A stretch of 64,000 nucleotides of DNA from Dromiciops gliroides (GCF_019393635.1 NC_057863.1:638996306-639060305); one strand, 5' to 3'. Positions 32,385-42,343 are shown, counted from the stretch's first letter. The notes: a model not told the origin generated them from the sequence alone. Translations and numbers: made by a program.

Positions 32385-33270
32385 TGTGTGATCTCATGCT
32401 TCCATTAAAATGACTCTTACCAAGGCTACGAAGTATCCCTCCTTCCACTTCCTCATCTTCTTTGGACATTGTAGCTCTGGATAAGCTTACCTTCCTTGGC
32501 TTTTGAGACCCTGCTCTTCCTTGCTTCTCTTCCGTCCTCATTCAGCTCCTGACTCTCTGGACATTCCCAAACTCCACCCTGGCCCCTTCCTCCCCCTGGA
32601 GATTCCTCTGCCCCTGCAGGGGGCGATTTCCTCCCTGCAACTCCACCTGAGGAAGCACTATGCTCCCTACTAGTCTGTTCCTCCAGACCTTTCTATCTAT
32701 GCTCTTCTATCTGTCCTTCCTGATCTTCAGTTTTATTTATCTATTGTCTCCTTCTGCTAGAACATAAACTCCTGGGGGCAGGGACCAGTTTTCTTTTTTT
32801 GTTGGGTTTCATATATATATATACACTCACTGCTTGGCACATTCTAGGTGACTATTCCACGGGGCATTCTATTGACAATTTCTCCTCAGTAACCCATGCT
32901 GGCCTGGTGTCCGCCGACCAGGAGTACTCTATGAGGCTGTGTGCTGGGCCTTCACCAGCTTCTCTCTGTCTTCTCTTGCTGCAATCTCATCTACTCCCAT
33001 GAGCTCAATTACCATCTTGATGCTGATGATAGCTCTATGCATTTAGACTTCCAGACGGATGCATATAGCCAGCCCATATCCCCCTCCTGTGCAGTGATAC
33101 TGCATAGTTGCTAGATATTTCCATCTGTATATCAAATTCAATACATTGAAAATGGAACTCATTATTCCCCTCCTCCCCCAAACCTGGCCTTCCTCCAGAC
33201 TTCCTGCCTTTCTGTTGAGTACACCATCATCCTTCCATTTACAAAGCTTTGCAACCTCAGAGTCATTAAG
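32385..33270 (+). mobile_element. L2 ORF/3' region, sense, decayed
   Basis: Includes accaaggctacgaagtatccc, tgagctcaattaccatc, tgatgatagctctatgc, ttcaatacattgaaaatggaactc, patterns of L2 ORF2. The 3' UTR-like part 32,740-32,850 interrupts the order, so at least two fragments are present. Confidence 0.6.
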
Positions 33271-33390
33271 CAATCATTAAGCATTTATTAAGTGCCTACT
33301 ATGTGCCAGGTGTCTGGTATACAAAGACACACAAAAAATCAATCCATCAACTAATCTTGATTAAGCACTTCTGATGGGCTGTGCTAGGCA
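33271..33390 (-). mobile_element. L2 3' end, antisense
   Basis: agcatttattaagtgcctactatgtgccagg.. then a second start (aatcaatccatcaactaatc). Confidence 0.72.
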
Positions 33391-33394
33391 GCCA

Positions 33395-33525
33395 GAATGC
33401 TCGGTGAATAGAGTGCTGGGCCTGTAGTCAGGAAGACTTAAATTCAAATCTGGCCTCAGACAAGTTACTTACTAGCTATGTGACTCTTGCAAAGCACTTA
33501 ACCTCTCTTTGCCTTGGAGGCAGCT
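33395..33525 (+). mobile_element. MIR-type SINE fragment
   Basis: Head agaatgctcggtgaatagag, CORE tactagctatgtgactcttg. Confidence 0.7.
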
Positions 33526-33830
33526 AAATGGTTCAGTGGATGGGGCTCTGGGGCAAGAGTCAGAAGTTTGTTATTTTTTTAGTCATGCCCAACTCTATGT
33601 GACCCCTTTTGGGGCTTTCTCGGCAGAGATATCGCAGTGGTTTGCCATTTCCTTCTCTGGCTTATTTTACAGATAAGGAAACTGAGGCAAACAGGGTTAA
33701 GTGACTTAGCTAGTAAATGTCTAAGGCCAGATTTGAATTCAGGAAGCTGAGTCTTCCTGACTTCAGGCCAGTGCTCTATCCAATTACACCACCAAGACCT
33801 GAGTTTATATCTGGCCTAAGACACTTGGGA
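33516..33830 (+). mobile_element. CORE-SINE split by an antisense RTE-tailed SINE
   Basis: Head at 33,516-33,565 (GGAGGCAGCTAAATGGTTCAG) resumes at 33,797 (agacctgagtttatatctggcc). The intervening 33,570-33,796 is an opposite SINE. Confidence 0.75.
33570..33796 (-). mobile_element. CORE-SINE with RTE-like tail, antisense, nested
   Basis: tttgttatttttttagtcatgcc start, ccatttccttctctggc, CORE reduced to cttagctagtaaatgtc, head to ccaattacaccacc. Confidence 0.78.
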
Positions 33831-34018
33831 GCGTTTTGATATGCATTTCACTTATTATCAGTGATTAGAAGCATTCTTTCATGCTGTTATTTACGGTGCT
33901 CAAAAGAATTGTAAGCTAACTTCATATCCTTTGGCCTGTACTGGGGAATAGCTTTTGTTCTTGTATATTCAGTTAGTTATTTGTATACCTCAGTGATCAG
34001 ACCCTCATCAGAAAATTC
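33831..34018 (-). mobile_element. L1 ORF2 end, antisense
   Basis: cactggggaatagcttttg, cttgtatattcagttagtt, cagtgatcagaccctcatc: the antisense L1 order at the ORF2 C-terminal region. Confidence 0.65.
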
Positions 34019-34020
34019 CA

Positions 34021-34265
34021 GGCAGCTAGGTGGCTCAGTGGATAGAGCACTGGACCTAGAATCAGAACAAAGAGTTCAAACCCAGCCTCAGACACATACT
34101 GTGTGACCCTGGGCAAGTCACTTCACCTCTGTTTGCCTTAATCCATTGGAGAAGGAAATGGAGAATCACTCCAGTATCCTCGCCAAGAAAAATCCCATGG
34201 ACAATATCAGTGTGCTATGGTCTACCACAGGGTCACAAAGAATCAGACGTGATGGAACAACACAG
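34021..34265 (+). mobile_element. CORE-SINE with RTE-like tail
   Basis: Head CAGGCAGCTAGGTGGCTCAG, CORE, then ggagaaggaaatggagaatc and cacaaagaatcagacgtgatgg. Confidence 0.83.
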
Positions 34266-34399
34266 GCTGCACTGGGCACTTGGGCATACAAAGAGCAAAA
34301 GAACCCAGTCCTTTCCCTCAAGGAGCTTACATTTAAATGGATGTAACATATGCCTGAAAGGACATGGGAGGGACCAGCATCTTTTTTCTTTTAATTAAT

Positions 34400-34475
34400 T
34401 GTACCTCAAGTGCTTAGCACAGTGCCTGGCATACCATAGGCACTTAATAAATGTTGATTGGGATTGGGTTGGATT
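34400..34475 (+). mobile_element. L2 3' end, sense (short)
   Basis: acctcaagtgcttagcacag, cctggcataccataggc, cttaataaatg. A short antisense L2 piece (34,270-34,340) precedes it. Confidence 0.78.
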
Positions 34476-34479
34476 GGAT

Positions 34480-34940
34480 AGAGGAAACACACTTTCTCTT
34501 TCCTTCCTGCTGGCTACGAGGTATAAGAATGGGTCTCTGAGCACTTGAGATCCAGCCTGTAGGTTCAGAACCTCCTTGGCAAGCCCAGGTGTTTCAAATG
34601 GGTGCATTTCCTATCTGCATCTTCTTTCTTTTTCATAAAGGGCCTTGGTAGATGACCATGTTTCAGGATGAGAGACCATATTAGAGTCTGCTGGCAGCTG
34701 AGCCCAGTTCACCAGCACAACCCTGAAGAACTATCTGCTTGATCTGATTCAGTGATGGTTCAACCCAGGAGCCAGTAGCCAAGACTCTATAGCTAGGAAG
34801 CAGGAAGCTGGCTCATCCAGCTGCTATGTCATATCCAGAAGTGAACCGTGGTGGCCAAATGTTTTACGGCAACCCTTAAAGGTCGAGTCCAGTCTCCCTA
34901 GAGGTCAAGCTGGTAGTGAGTGTGCCTCCAGTTTCAAAGG
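34480..34940. other. Single-copy sequence, no gene seen
   Basis: No exon or known repeat recognised. Confidence 0.45.
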
Positions 34941-34948
34941 GAGTGTGT

Positions 34949-34985
<37 letters not shown>
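34941..34985 (+). repeat. (GT)n microsatellite
   Basis: GT dinucleotides from about 34,946, nearly uninterrupted after 34,958. Confidence 0.95.
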
Positions 34986-35089
34986 GGTTATATTTTTTCA
35001 CTGAGTATCCTTTGTAAAAGCTAGCTGATGTTAACACGTTAAATGATATTGGAGTAGTAACCTATATTGGGGAAGGAACAAGAGAAGGA

Positions 35090-35464
35090 GGATAGGTATT
35101 TATTAAACACCAACTATGTGCAAGACTGTGCTAAGTGTTTTACAAATATTATCTCACCAGAATGGGGGTTTTCACTAATAGCATTATAGAAAACACCCTG
35201 CTGTCCCTCATTGGTAACTCTAGAACTCCAAGGGAGAGATGTGGTATCTCTGCTCTAGAGCTCCATGAGGGAGATGTAGTATCTCTGCTCTGGAACCTGA
35301 CCTATTCATGCTATTCTGAGTTAAAAGCATAAGTCAGAATTTCACTATATGTAAAAGATAAATAGAGAATATGTAAAAGATACATAGAGAATAGAAGGAA
35401 GGCAACCCTAGAGAGGAAGTCACTCCCAGAAGAGAGGAGGAAAGATATTTTGCAACAGATTGTA
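35090..35464 (-). mobile_element. L2 3' fragment, antisense, with 35-bp duplication
   Basis: 35,095-35,160 is the L2 end (tttattaaacaccaactatgtgc). A 35-bp duplication ctctaga(a/g)ctcc..gagatgt(g/a)(g/a)tatctctg begins at about 35,218 and 35,253. Confidence 0.55.
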
Positions 35465-35700
35465 GGCAGCTATATATTTCAGTGGATGGTGCCCAGAACT
35501 TGGAATCAGAGAGATCTGAGTTCAAATCCTACCTCAGACAGTTAGTGGACAAGTGGTTTAACCTTTGATTGCCTCAGTTTCCTCATCTGTAAAGGATATA
35601 TGTGAATATGTAAAACTGGCATCTACCAGACAAAGCTGATGCAAGAAATCAAAGAAGTTAACATATGTAAAGGGTTTCTTGAACCCCATTTAATGCTAGC
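35465..35700 (+). mobile_element. MIR-type SINE
   Basis: Head gtaggcagctatatatttcag, reduced CORE, gcctcagtttcctcatctg and aagttaacatatgtaaagg. Confidence 0.72.
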
Positions 35701-36653
35701 TATCAAATATTGTGTTTGATCTGAGTCAGTCAAAGATTCTAAGAGGTGGAGATAAGAAGAACAAGTATCTCAGGCATGGGAGACAATCTCTACAAAGGCA
35801 GAGATGGGCAATCGAATGTTCTATGTGAGGAATGGCAAGAAGTCAGTTTGTCTGAACTATAGAAGAGATGAAGGGACAGGTGGGTTGGAACCAGGTTGTG
35901 AAGGGCTTGAAGTGCTGAACACAAGAGTTTGCATTTGATCTTCCAGGTCACTGGAGTTTATTGAGTGGGGGAGTGATGTGGTCAGACCTGTGAAATAGCA
36001 ATGTCACTTTGGTGGCTGGCTCGATTAGAGAGAGGAGAAATGAGGCAGGGAGAATAATTAGGGGGGCTACCGTAATACTCTAGGCAAGAGATGATAAAGA
36101 CCAGAACTAGAGTGCTGATGGTGTTTGTGAAGAGAAGGGGATGGATGTGAGAAATGTCGGGACATAGAAGTGACAAGAAACTAATGGGATGGATGGGGTG
36201 AGTAGAGTGAGTAGTTTAAATTTGCCGACAACATCATAAAGACGCATGGCTAAGAGAATGGTGGAGTCCAAAACAGAACAGCTAATTTCAGAAGGGGGAT
36301 GGGTTTGGTTGTTGTTGTTGAGCTGTTTCAGTCATATCTTCCTCTTTATGACCCCATTTGGGGTTTTCTTGGAAAAGATACGGACACACTTTGCCATTTC
36401 TTTCTCCATAGGTTAGGTTTAGAGGGAAAGTAATGAATGACTTTTGTTTTAGAAGTTGAATTTGAGATGTCTATGGAATATGCAGCTCAAAATATCCAAT
36501 AGGTGGTTGGTTGATGAGGGACTGGAAACAAAGAAAGAGACTAGGGCTAGATATATAGCTCCGGTAGTCATCTACATAGAGATGATAATTGTGCCCATGG
36601 GAAGTGAGGAGGTTATAGAGAGAGAAAAAGAGAGAAGAAAGGGGAGAGGGAGA
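35701..36653 (-). mobile_element. L2 ORF2 region, antisense
   Basis: aggcatgggagacaatctc, aaccaggttgtgaagggc, ttattgagtgggggagtgatg, taatactctaggcaag; then 36,430-36,600 with tgaatttgagatgtctatgg and tcatctacatagagatgat. A partial RTE-tailed SINE (36,312-36,415) interrupts it. Confidence 0.72.
36312..36415 (-). mobile_element. RTE-type SINE tail only, antisense
   Basis: ttgttgttgagctgtttcag, tgaccccatttggggttttc, ccatttctttctcc; CORE absent. Confidence 0.72.
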
Positions 36654-36657
36654 GAAA

Positions 36658-37130
36658 TGTCACAAGTGAAATTTGACAAAAAAGGTAAACCAAAGTATGC
36701 TTCTCTGAGCAAGATATCATTTTATTAACAGGGGCATGCTACCTGTCTACAAAAGGGTCAATGGCTGCCTCAGTTTCCAGCCAAAGACACTGAGCAAAAG
36801 GACAGCTCCCCTTTTATAGGCTTCAGGGATCAAAGAACAAAGAACAGAACAGAGTAGGGTTGAGGACAACACGATCAGTTACATAGATGAGGCATGGGAA
36901 ACAATATGATTGGTTGGAAGTTGGGAATGGGGATAGCAACAATTCCCCTCCTTTCCTCCTGTGACTAAGAAGTGTTGCTTGAATCCACCTGCAAGGTAGT
37001 GGCCCAGACTTCTTTGAAGAACAAATGAAACATCCTTGAGGGGAAACTTGGTGGTGTAAAGATATTAGGCCCAACTCCTTTATGGCAAGCTGCATCCCCA
37101 AGGTTAGCAGAAGTCCTTGGGGCAAGAACA
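36658..37130 (-). mobile_element. Solo LTR of an endogenous retrovirus-like element
   Basis: A 473-bp unit with TGT..ACA ends, flanked by the 4-bp duplication GAAA (36,654-36,657; 37,131-37,134). Read on the minus strand, it has a TATA box (TATAAAAG, 36,818-36,811) and a poly(A) signal AATAAA about 90 bp downstream (36,726-36,721), which gives a U3-R-U5 layout. The 108-codon frame in U3 has no recognisable domain. No internal retroviral genes remain, so this is a solo LTR from recombination. Its U5 end (ACTTGTGACA on the minus strand) resembles the LTR at 44,977-45,616. Confidence 0.72.
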
Positions 37131-37310
37131 GAAAAGTGATTATGAGCAAGGGAACTAGATTTCTAAACTTAACTCATTACAAGCCAGCTGAATTCTGAAC
37201 TAAGTTCAGAGACAAGGAATCATGACTTAGGCAGTTAAAGGACAAAATTAATTAATCATAAATAGGATCAATTAAAAATGATACAATTTAATCTCAAGAG
37301 AGAGGAGAGA

Positions 37311-37520
37311 GGGAAGGAAGGAAGGAAGGAAGGAAGGAAGGAAGGAAGGAAGGAAGGAAGGAAGGAAGGAAGGAAGGAAGGAAGGAAGGAAGGAAGGAAG
37401 GAGGGAAGGAAGGAAGGAAGGAAGGAAGGAAGGAAGGAAGGAAGGAAGGAAGGAAGGAAGGAAGGAAGGAAGGAAGGAAGGAAGGAAGGAAGGAAGGAAG
37501 GAAGGAAGGAAGGAAGGAAG
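37311..37520 (+). repeat. (GGAA)n microsatellite, left half
   Basis: About 210 bp of almost perfect GGAA with a single GAGG variant near 37,401. It continues as the same repeat after the LTR element at 38,570. Open frames on both strands here are repeat translations. Confidence 0.98.
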
Positions 37521-38569
37521 GGTAACGATTGGAATGACGCCATGGAGGGCATCCTCTAGCATATACACCTTTTGAGCACTTACAAATTGATTATATTACT
37601 ATGCCTAAAAGTCTAACTCTTGCTAAAGCTTATAATTTATTGACTACCACTCATTAGATATTTTAGACAGTTTAGCTAGAATTTTAGCCCTTAACAGATG
37701 GCTGACCACGAAGAGGAAAGCTAAACCTCAGTCTTCTGATCTTCTGGTTGGGTAAGAAATTTCCCCTACCTTCTCCCTTGAACTGCTAAATACTGGCGTA
37801 TTTGACTTTGATCCAGACACATGGTGGTAAAAAGTGTTACAGATTGCATAACTACCTCAACCCTCTATTAGAAGTCTAAGGATATAAAGGAGGGAATGTA
37901 ATGGAATTTGTTAATTTGATCATTGACAATGCTATGCTAAGGTTTAGTAAAAAATACAGCAATTCAAACAGTTAAAGAAGATAATCCAGCTTTCCAGACC
38001 AGAGTCCAGAATCCAGACGAGAGTACAGAATCCAGTTTTCCAGACCAGAATCCAGTTTCTTCCTGATGACATCTTACCACTTCAAGAAGACAAGAGAACT
38101 CAGAGACTTTATATGAACTGTTTTGTTTTGTTAGTTTTTACTATCTCCTTTCTGTTATAATATACATCATCTGTAACATGTACCCTCTGCAGAGGCTCTC
38201 CCTTTGCAAGACTAATGTCAAAGCGTCAGTTCATGAGGACAAAAAAAAATTGCCCCTCTGGACAAAACTTTCCTCTCTTCCTTTTCTATATTGTTATTAA
38301 CATATTGTTAGTTAGCATAGGTTATTATATTCTGTTATTTTTGACTGTTTCATCAAGGAAACATACCGTTTCTTGAGGAAACAAAGCAGGGACTGTAATG
38401 ATTGGAATGACGCCATGGAGGGCGTCCTCTAGCATATACACCTTTTGAGCACTTACAAATTGATTATATTACTATGCCTAAAAGTCTAACTCTTGCTAAA
38501 GCTTATAATTTATTGGCGACTACTCATTAGATATTTTAGACAGTTTAGCTAGAATTTTAGCCCTTAACA
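37521..38569 (+). mobile_element. Compact 1,049-bp LTR retrotransposon
   Basis: Two 176-bp direct repeats (37,521-37,696 and 38,394-38,569) bracket a 697-bp interior. They differ at only a handful of sites. The right copy has TGT..ACA ends; the left has lost the first T. The 4-bp target duplication GAAG is at 37,517-37,520 and 38,570-38,573. A TGG-starting stretch lies 2 nt after the left LTR (primer-binding-site position) and a purine-rich GAGGAAACAAAGCAGGGAC precedes the right LTR (polypurine tract). The interior shows CCAGA(C/A)-type short repeats (38,000-38,060) but no long frame, so it is non-autonomous. Orientation + rests on these two signals; no AATAAA is seen in the + LTR. Confidence 0.78.
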
Positions 38570-38701
38570 GAAGGAAGGAAGGAAGGAAGAAAAGAAGGAA
38601 GGAAGGAAGGAAGGAAGGAAGGAAGGAAGGAAGGAAGGAAGGAAGGAAGGAAGGAAGGAAGGAAGGAAGGAAGGAAAGAAGGAAGGAAGGAAGGAGGGGA
38701 A

Positions 38702-38781
<80 letters not shown>

Positions 38782-38790
38782 GAAGGGGGA
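38570..38790 (+). repeat. (GGAA)n then (GA)n, right half
   Basis: GGAA to about 38,695, a short GGGGAAAGAGAAA junction, then (GA)n to about 38,770. Together with 37,311-37,520 this was one tract before the LTR element inserted. Confidence 0.97.
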
Positions 38791-38874
38791 GCCTGGAAAA
38801 AGTCTTTCAGAGACATACAGTGAGGGAACAAGATTGGAATGATGTTCACCAAAGGATTATAAAGAAGGAGTGAG

Positions 38875-39030
38875 GGGGCAGCTAGGTGGTACAGTGGATA
38901 AAGCACCGACCTTGGATTCAGGAGGACCTGAGTTCAAATCTGGCCTCAGACACTTGATACTTATTAGCTGTGTGACCCTGGGCAAGTCACTTACCCCCTC
39001 ACTGCCCTGCCAAAAAAACCCAAAAAACAA
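38875..39030 (+). mobile_element. W-type CORE-SINE
   Basis: AAAGAAGGAGTG flanks both ends. Tail is mixed A/C. Confidence 0.93.
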
Positions 39031-39179
39031 AAATAAAGAAGGAGTGGTCTTATGGGTAGGAAGAGAATCCAGAGAAAGCACAGTCATGAAAACTCAGGAG
39101 AGGGGAGTATCCAGGAAGAGGGACTGGTCAACAGTGATGTAGAAAGATGAAGACTTTCCCCTCCTTCACTCCCCATAGC

Positions 39180-39750
39180 CAATCAGTGGCCAGGCCTTGT
39201 TGCTTTTAATCCGGGCCATCTCCCATCAGTCCCCCTTCTCTTCATTTACTTGGCCACTACCCCACTTTAAGCTCTCATCCCTTTCTTGCTATTGCAAAAG
39301 ACTCCTAATTGGCCTTCCTGCCTCTGGTTTCTCTCCTATTTTTGACACAGTTGCAATCCAATTAATTAAATAATTAGACAAGCTGATTAATTAATTAATA
39401 TTCCTAAAACATGGCTCTGGCCATGCCACTCCTCTATGTAAAAAGCTTCATCAGTTCCCCATTGCCTCTAGGATAAACCACAATCTCCTCAATTTAGAAT
39501 TTCATGCTCTCCACAGTATGGCTCCTGCCTACTTTTCCAGATTTATTTCCTCTTCTTCTCCATGGGTCCTGTGTTTTAGCTAAACTGGCCTACTAACTGT
39601 TCCCTTTACACAAGCTCTCCCCCTTCCCTAGAATATACTTCCTCCTCTCTGCCCCTTAGACCCTCAGGCATCTTTCAAGTTCCACTTAGGTGCTACTTCA
39701 TACGTAAGGACTCCCCTCATCTCCCCCAGTTATTAGGGCTCTCTCTCCCA
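39180..39750 (+). mobile_element. L2 ORF2/3' region, sense
   Basis: ggcctcctaattggcctt-like start, ttcctaaaacatggctctgg, ccattgcctctaggataaacc, ttcatgctctccacag, ..aagttccacttaggtgc.. in L2 order. Confidence 0.82.
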
Positions 39751-39898
39751 ATATTACTTTTTTTAATTAATTTTTTTTCAATGAACAAAAATCTATTTTC
39801 TCTCCTCCCACCTTCCCTTCCCCACCACTAAGGGGGAAAAAAGAGAAAAAAGGAAAAACAAAACTTGTGAATAGCAAGTTTCATCATCAGTCCTCCAG

Positions 39899-40256
39899 AC
39901 CAAAAGCTTCTTAAACTGTGGGTCTCGACCCCATATGGGGTTGTGTAACTGAATGTGGGAATTTGGCAACAATAAAAGGTTATGGGGCAGCTAGATGGCA
40001 CAGTGGATAGAGCACTGGCCCTGGAGTCAGGAGGACCTAAGTTCAAATCCGGCCTCAGACACTTAACACTTACTAGCTGTGTGACCCTGGGCAAGTCACT
40101 TAGCCCCAATTGCCTCACTAAAAGAATACAAAAAACCCCCCCAAACAATAAAAGGTTATGCATACCCATTTTATATACCTATATACCCTGGGGCACTTGA
40201 GAATTTCTCAGGCAAAAAGGCTCTTGAATGGAAAAAGTTTGAGAAGTCTTGCTCTA
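39899..40256. mobile_element. hAT-like MITE containing a SINE
   Basis: Ends AAGCTTCTTAAACTGTGGGT and GAAAAAGTTTGAGAAGTCTT are imperfect inverted repeats. The interior tgtgtaactgaatgtgg matches 14,448-14,610. Confidence 0.78.
39984..40133 (+). mobile_element. W-type CORE-SINE, third level of nesting
   Basis: 16-bp duplication AACAATAAAAGGTTAT before and after (the second copy at about 40,144). Complete. Confidence 0.93.
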
Positions 40257-40479
40257 GAATCATAATTCATCCTTACATTGATTAGATTTCTTAAGTCTTA
40301 AAATTTTTGAAAGGTCTAATTTTTTTGTTTGTTTCATTTGTTTTACCATGTTGTTATTGTATACATGATTCCCCTGGTTCTGTTCACTTCATTCTTCATC
40401 AGTTCATACAAGTCCTCCTAGGTTGCACTGAAGCAATCCTTTTCATCATTTCTTATGGCATAATAGTATTTTACTCAGT

Positions 40480-41368
40480 TAGCCAATAAACATTTATTAA
40501 GCATCTACTGTTTGCCAGGCATTGTGCTAAGGGCTGGGGAATATAAAGAAAGGCAAAAGACAGTCCCTAGTCTCAAGGCAGTCACAGTCTAACAGAGAGA
40601 GATAACATGCAAACTTCTATGTACAAAGGAGCCATAGACGGGATAGAAAGGAAATACTCAACAGAAGGAAGACATTCACATTAAGGGAGACTTCCAGCAG
40701 AAGGTGGGATTTTAGCTGGGACTTGAGGAAAGCCAGGGGAGCCAGGAGGGAGAGAGGAAGAGGGAGAGTGCTCCAGTCATGGGAACAGCCAGGGAAAATA
40801 ACTGGAGTTGGGAGATGCAGGATCTTGTTGAAGAGGCCAGTACAGAGAAAGGAATAAAATATAAGAAGCCTGGAAAGGTAGAAAGGGACTGGTTATGAAG
40901 GATTTTGAAAGCCAAAGATGATTTTATATTAATTTTAGAAGTGATAGGGAGCCACTGGAGTTTATTGAGTAGGGGGTGGCATGGTCAGACCTGAGCTTTA
41001 GGAAAATTACTTGGGTGTCTGAATGGAGGATGGATTGGAGTGGAGAGAGACTTGAGGCAGGCAGACCCACCAGCAGCCATTGCAGTAGTCCAGGTGTGAA
41101 GTGATGAGAGGCTGAACCATGGTGGAGGGCAGTGTTGGAGCAGAGATGGGAGTGTATGTGGGAGATGCTTCAGATGTGACAGGGCTTGGCACCATATTGG
41201 ATCTGAGAGGGGGCAGGGGGGAGAGTGAGCAGTCCAGGGTGATTCCTAAGTTGTGAGCTTGAAAGATCAGAAGGATGGTGGTACCATTGACAGTAACAGG
41301 AAAATTTGGAAGGGTGAATGCTTTGGAGGGAAAGATAATGAGTTCTGTTTTGGATATATTGAGTTTAA
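40480..41368 (-). pseudogene. L2 ORF2 C-terminus and 3' UTR, antisense
   Basis: The longest L2 in the window. On the minus strand a frame reads ..LNISKTELIIFP.. ..LGITLDCSL.. and ..QPLITSHLDYCNG.., the C-terminal part of an L2/CR1-type reverse transcriptase. Stops and frameshifts break it. The 3' UTR lies at the left (40,480-40,600, catttattaagcatctactg). Interrupted at 41,369 by a C-type SINE with target duplication ATATTGAGTTTAA; L2 resumes at 41,685. Confidence 0.82.
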
Positions 41369-41388
41369 CTTGTTTTTGTTGTTTGTCC

Positions 41389-41422
<34 letters not shown>

Positions 41423-41684
41423 TTATGGGGCAATGAGGTTTAAGTGATTTGTCCAAGGTCACACAGCTAGTAAGTGTCAAGTGTCTGAGGCCAAATTTGA
41501 ACTCAGGTCCTCCTGAATCCAGGTCTGTGTCCTTATTCTCAAAGAAGACCATGACATTGGGGTAATGTCATGACTTGCAGTGGATTGGATTTAAGTGAGG
41601 GAGAGCTGTGCAAAGTCCAGTGGCAAGATATATATCAGGACAACTGGAGATGGCTCTGGATGTTTTAAGGTACCTAACTGCCCC
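41369..41684 (-). mobile_element. C-type CORE-SINE, antisense, itself interrupted
   Basis: Starts TTGTTTTTGTTGTTTGTCCTT, resumes after the nested SINE with tctcaaagaagaccatgac, ends GTACCTAACTGCCCC. ATATTGAGTTTAA is duplicated around it (41,356-41,368 and from 41,685). Confidence 0.85.
41393..41527 (-). mobile_element. W-type CORE-SINE nested in a C-type SINE
   Basis: (TC)n tail at 41,396-41,423; the TGTCCTTCATATTCTC and TGTCCTTATTCTC flanks suggest an imperfect target duplication. Head end truncated at aggtctgtg. Confidence 0.82.
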
Positions 41685-41705
41685 ATATTGAGTTTAAGAT
41701 GTGAA

Positions 41706-41937
41706 CTAGAAGGTGAAGTGGATAAAGCACTAGCCCTGGATTCAGGAGGACCTGAGTTCAAATCTGGCCTCAGACACTTGACACTTACTAGCTGTGTGAC
41801 CCTGGGCAAGTCCCTTAACCCTGTTTGCCTCAATTTCTTCATCTGTAAAATGAGCTGGAGAAGGAAATGGCAAACCCCAAATGAGGTCACAAAGAGTCAG
41901 ACACAACTGAAATGACTAAAAAACAACAACCACAAAA
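41706..41937 (+). mobile_element. CORE-SINE with RTE-like tail
   Basis: Starts in the head (gaagtggataaagcac), CORE, tail to AGACACAACTGAAATGACTA plus AAAACAACAAC. Lies inside the same L2. Confidence 0.85.
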
Positions 41938-41967
41938 GATTAGCCAAGAGGTGGAAGAAGATTCTTG

Positions 41968-42125
41968 TAGGTCAGGGCTTCTTAAACTTTTTCCACTCAT
42001 GACCCCTTTTCACCCGAAAAATTTTTTACCGTTATTTTATTTTATATAGATATATAAAATAGGTATACAAATCAAACATTTACTGTCACATTTTTCAAGA
42101 CCCCCTCCACATTCAGTTAAGTGAC
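41968..42125. mobile_element. hAT-like MITE
   Basis: GGGCTTCTTAAACTTTTTCC, tatataaaataggtatacaaatc, ccacattcagttaagtgacc: reverse relative of 14,448 and 39,899. Confidence 0.72.
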
Positions 42126-42182
42126 CTCCATGTGAAGTACAGCCTGGAAAGGAATGAAGACAAGACTGGCCTGGCCATGCTT

Positions 42183-42343
42183 CTTTTTTTGTTTTGTTTT
42201 GTTTTTTGCTGGGCAATGGGGGTTGAGTGACTTGCCCAGGGTCACACAGCTAGTAAGTGTCAAGTGTCTGAGGTCAGATTTGAACTCAGGTCCTCCTGAA
42301 TCCAGGGCCGGTGTTTTATCCACTGTTCTACCTAGCTGCCCCC
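42183..42343 (-). mobile_element. W-type CORE-SINE, antisense
   Basis: GGCCATGCTTCTTT and GGGCATGCTTCTTT flank it; (TTTTG)n tail. Confidence 0.92.

Larger units (their letters stand above)
39755..40475 (-). mobile_element. L1 3' region, antisense, doubly interrupted
   Basis: Left part 39,755-39,898 (tcaatgaacaaaaatc..aacttgtgaatagc) and right part 40,257-40,475 (ccctggttctgttcacttc, atttcttatggcataatag). Between them a MITE that itself contains a SINE. Confidence 0.7.

Noticed and set aside
36823..37149. 108-codon minus frame in the solo LTR as a retroviral accessory gene
   Set aside because: It lies in U3, has no recognisable domain and extends past the LTR border.
37697..38393. Hidden gag/pol/env in the compact LTR element
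   Set aside because: 697 bp with no long frame or recognisable motif; treated as non-autonomous and non-coding.
41007..41552. 181-codon minus frame with reverse-transcriptase-like motifs as an active gene
   Set aside because: It is a short, broken part of L2, fused in frame with SINE sequence; retained only as a pseudogene relic.
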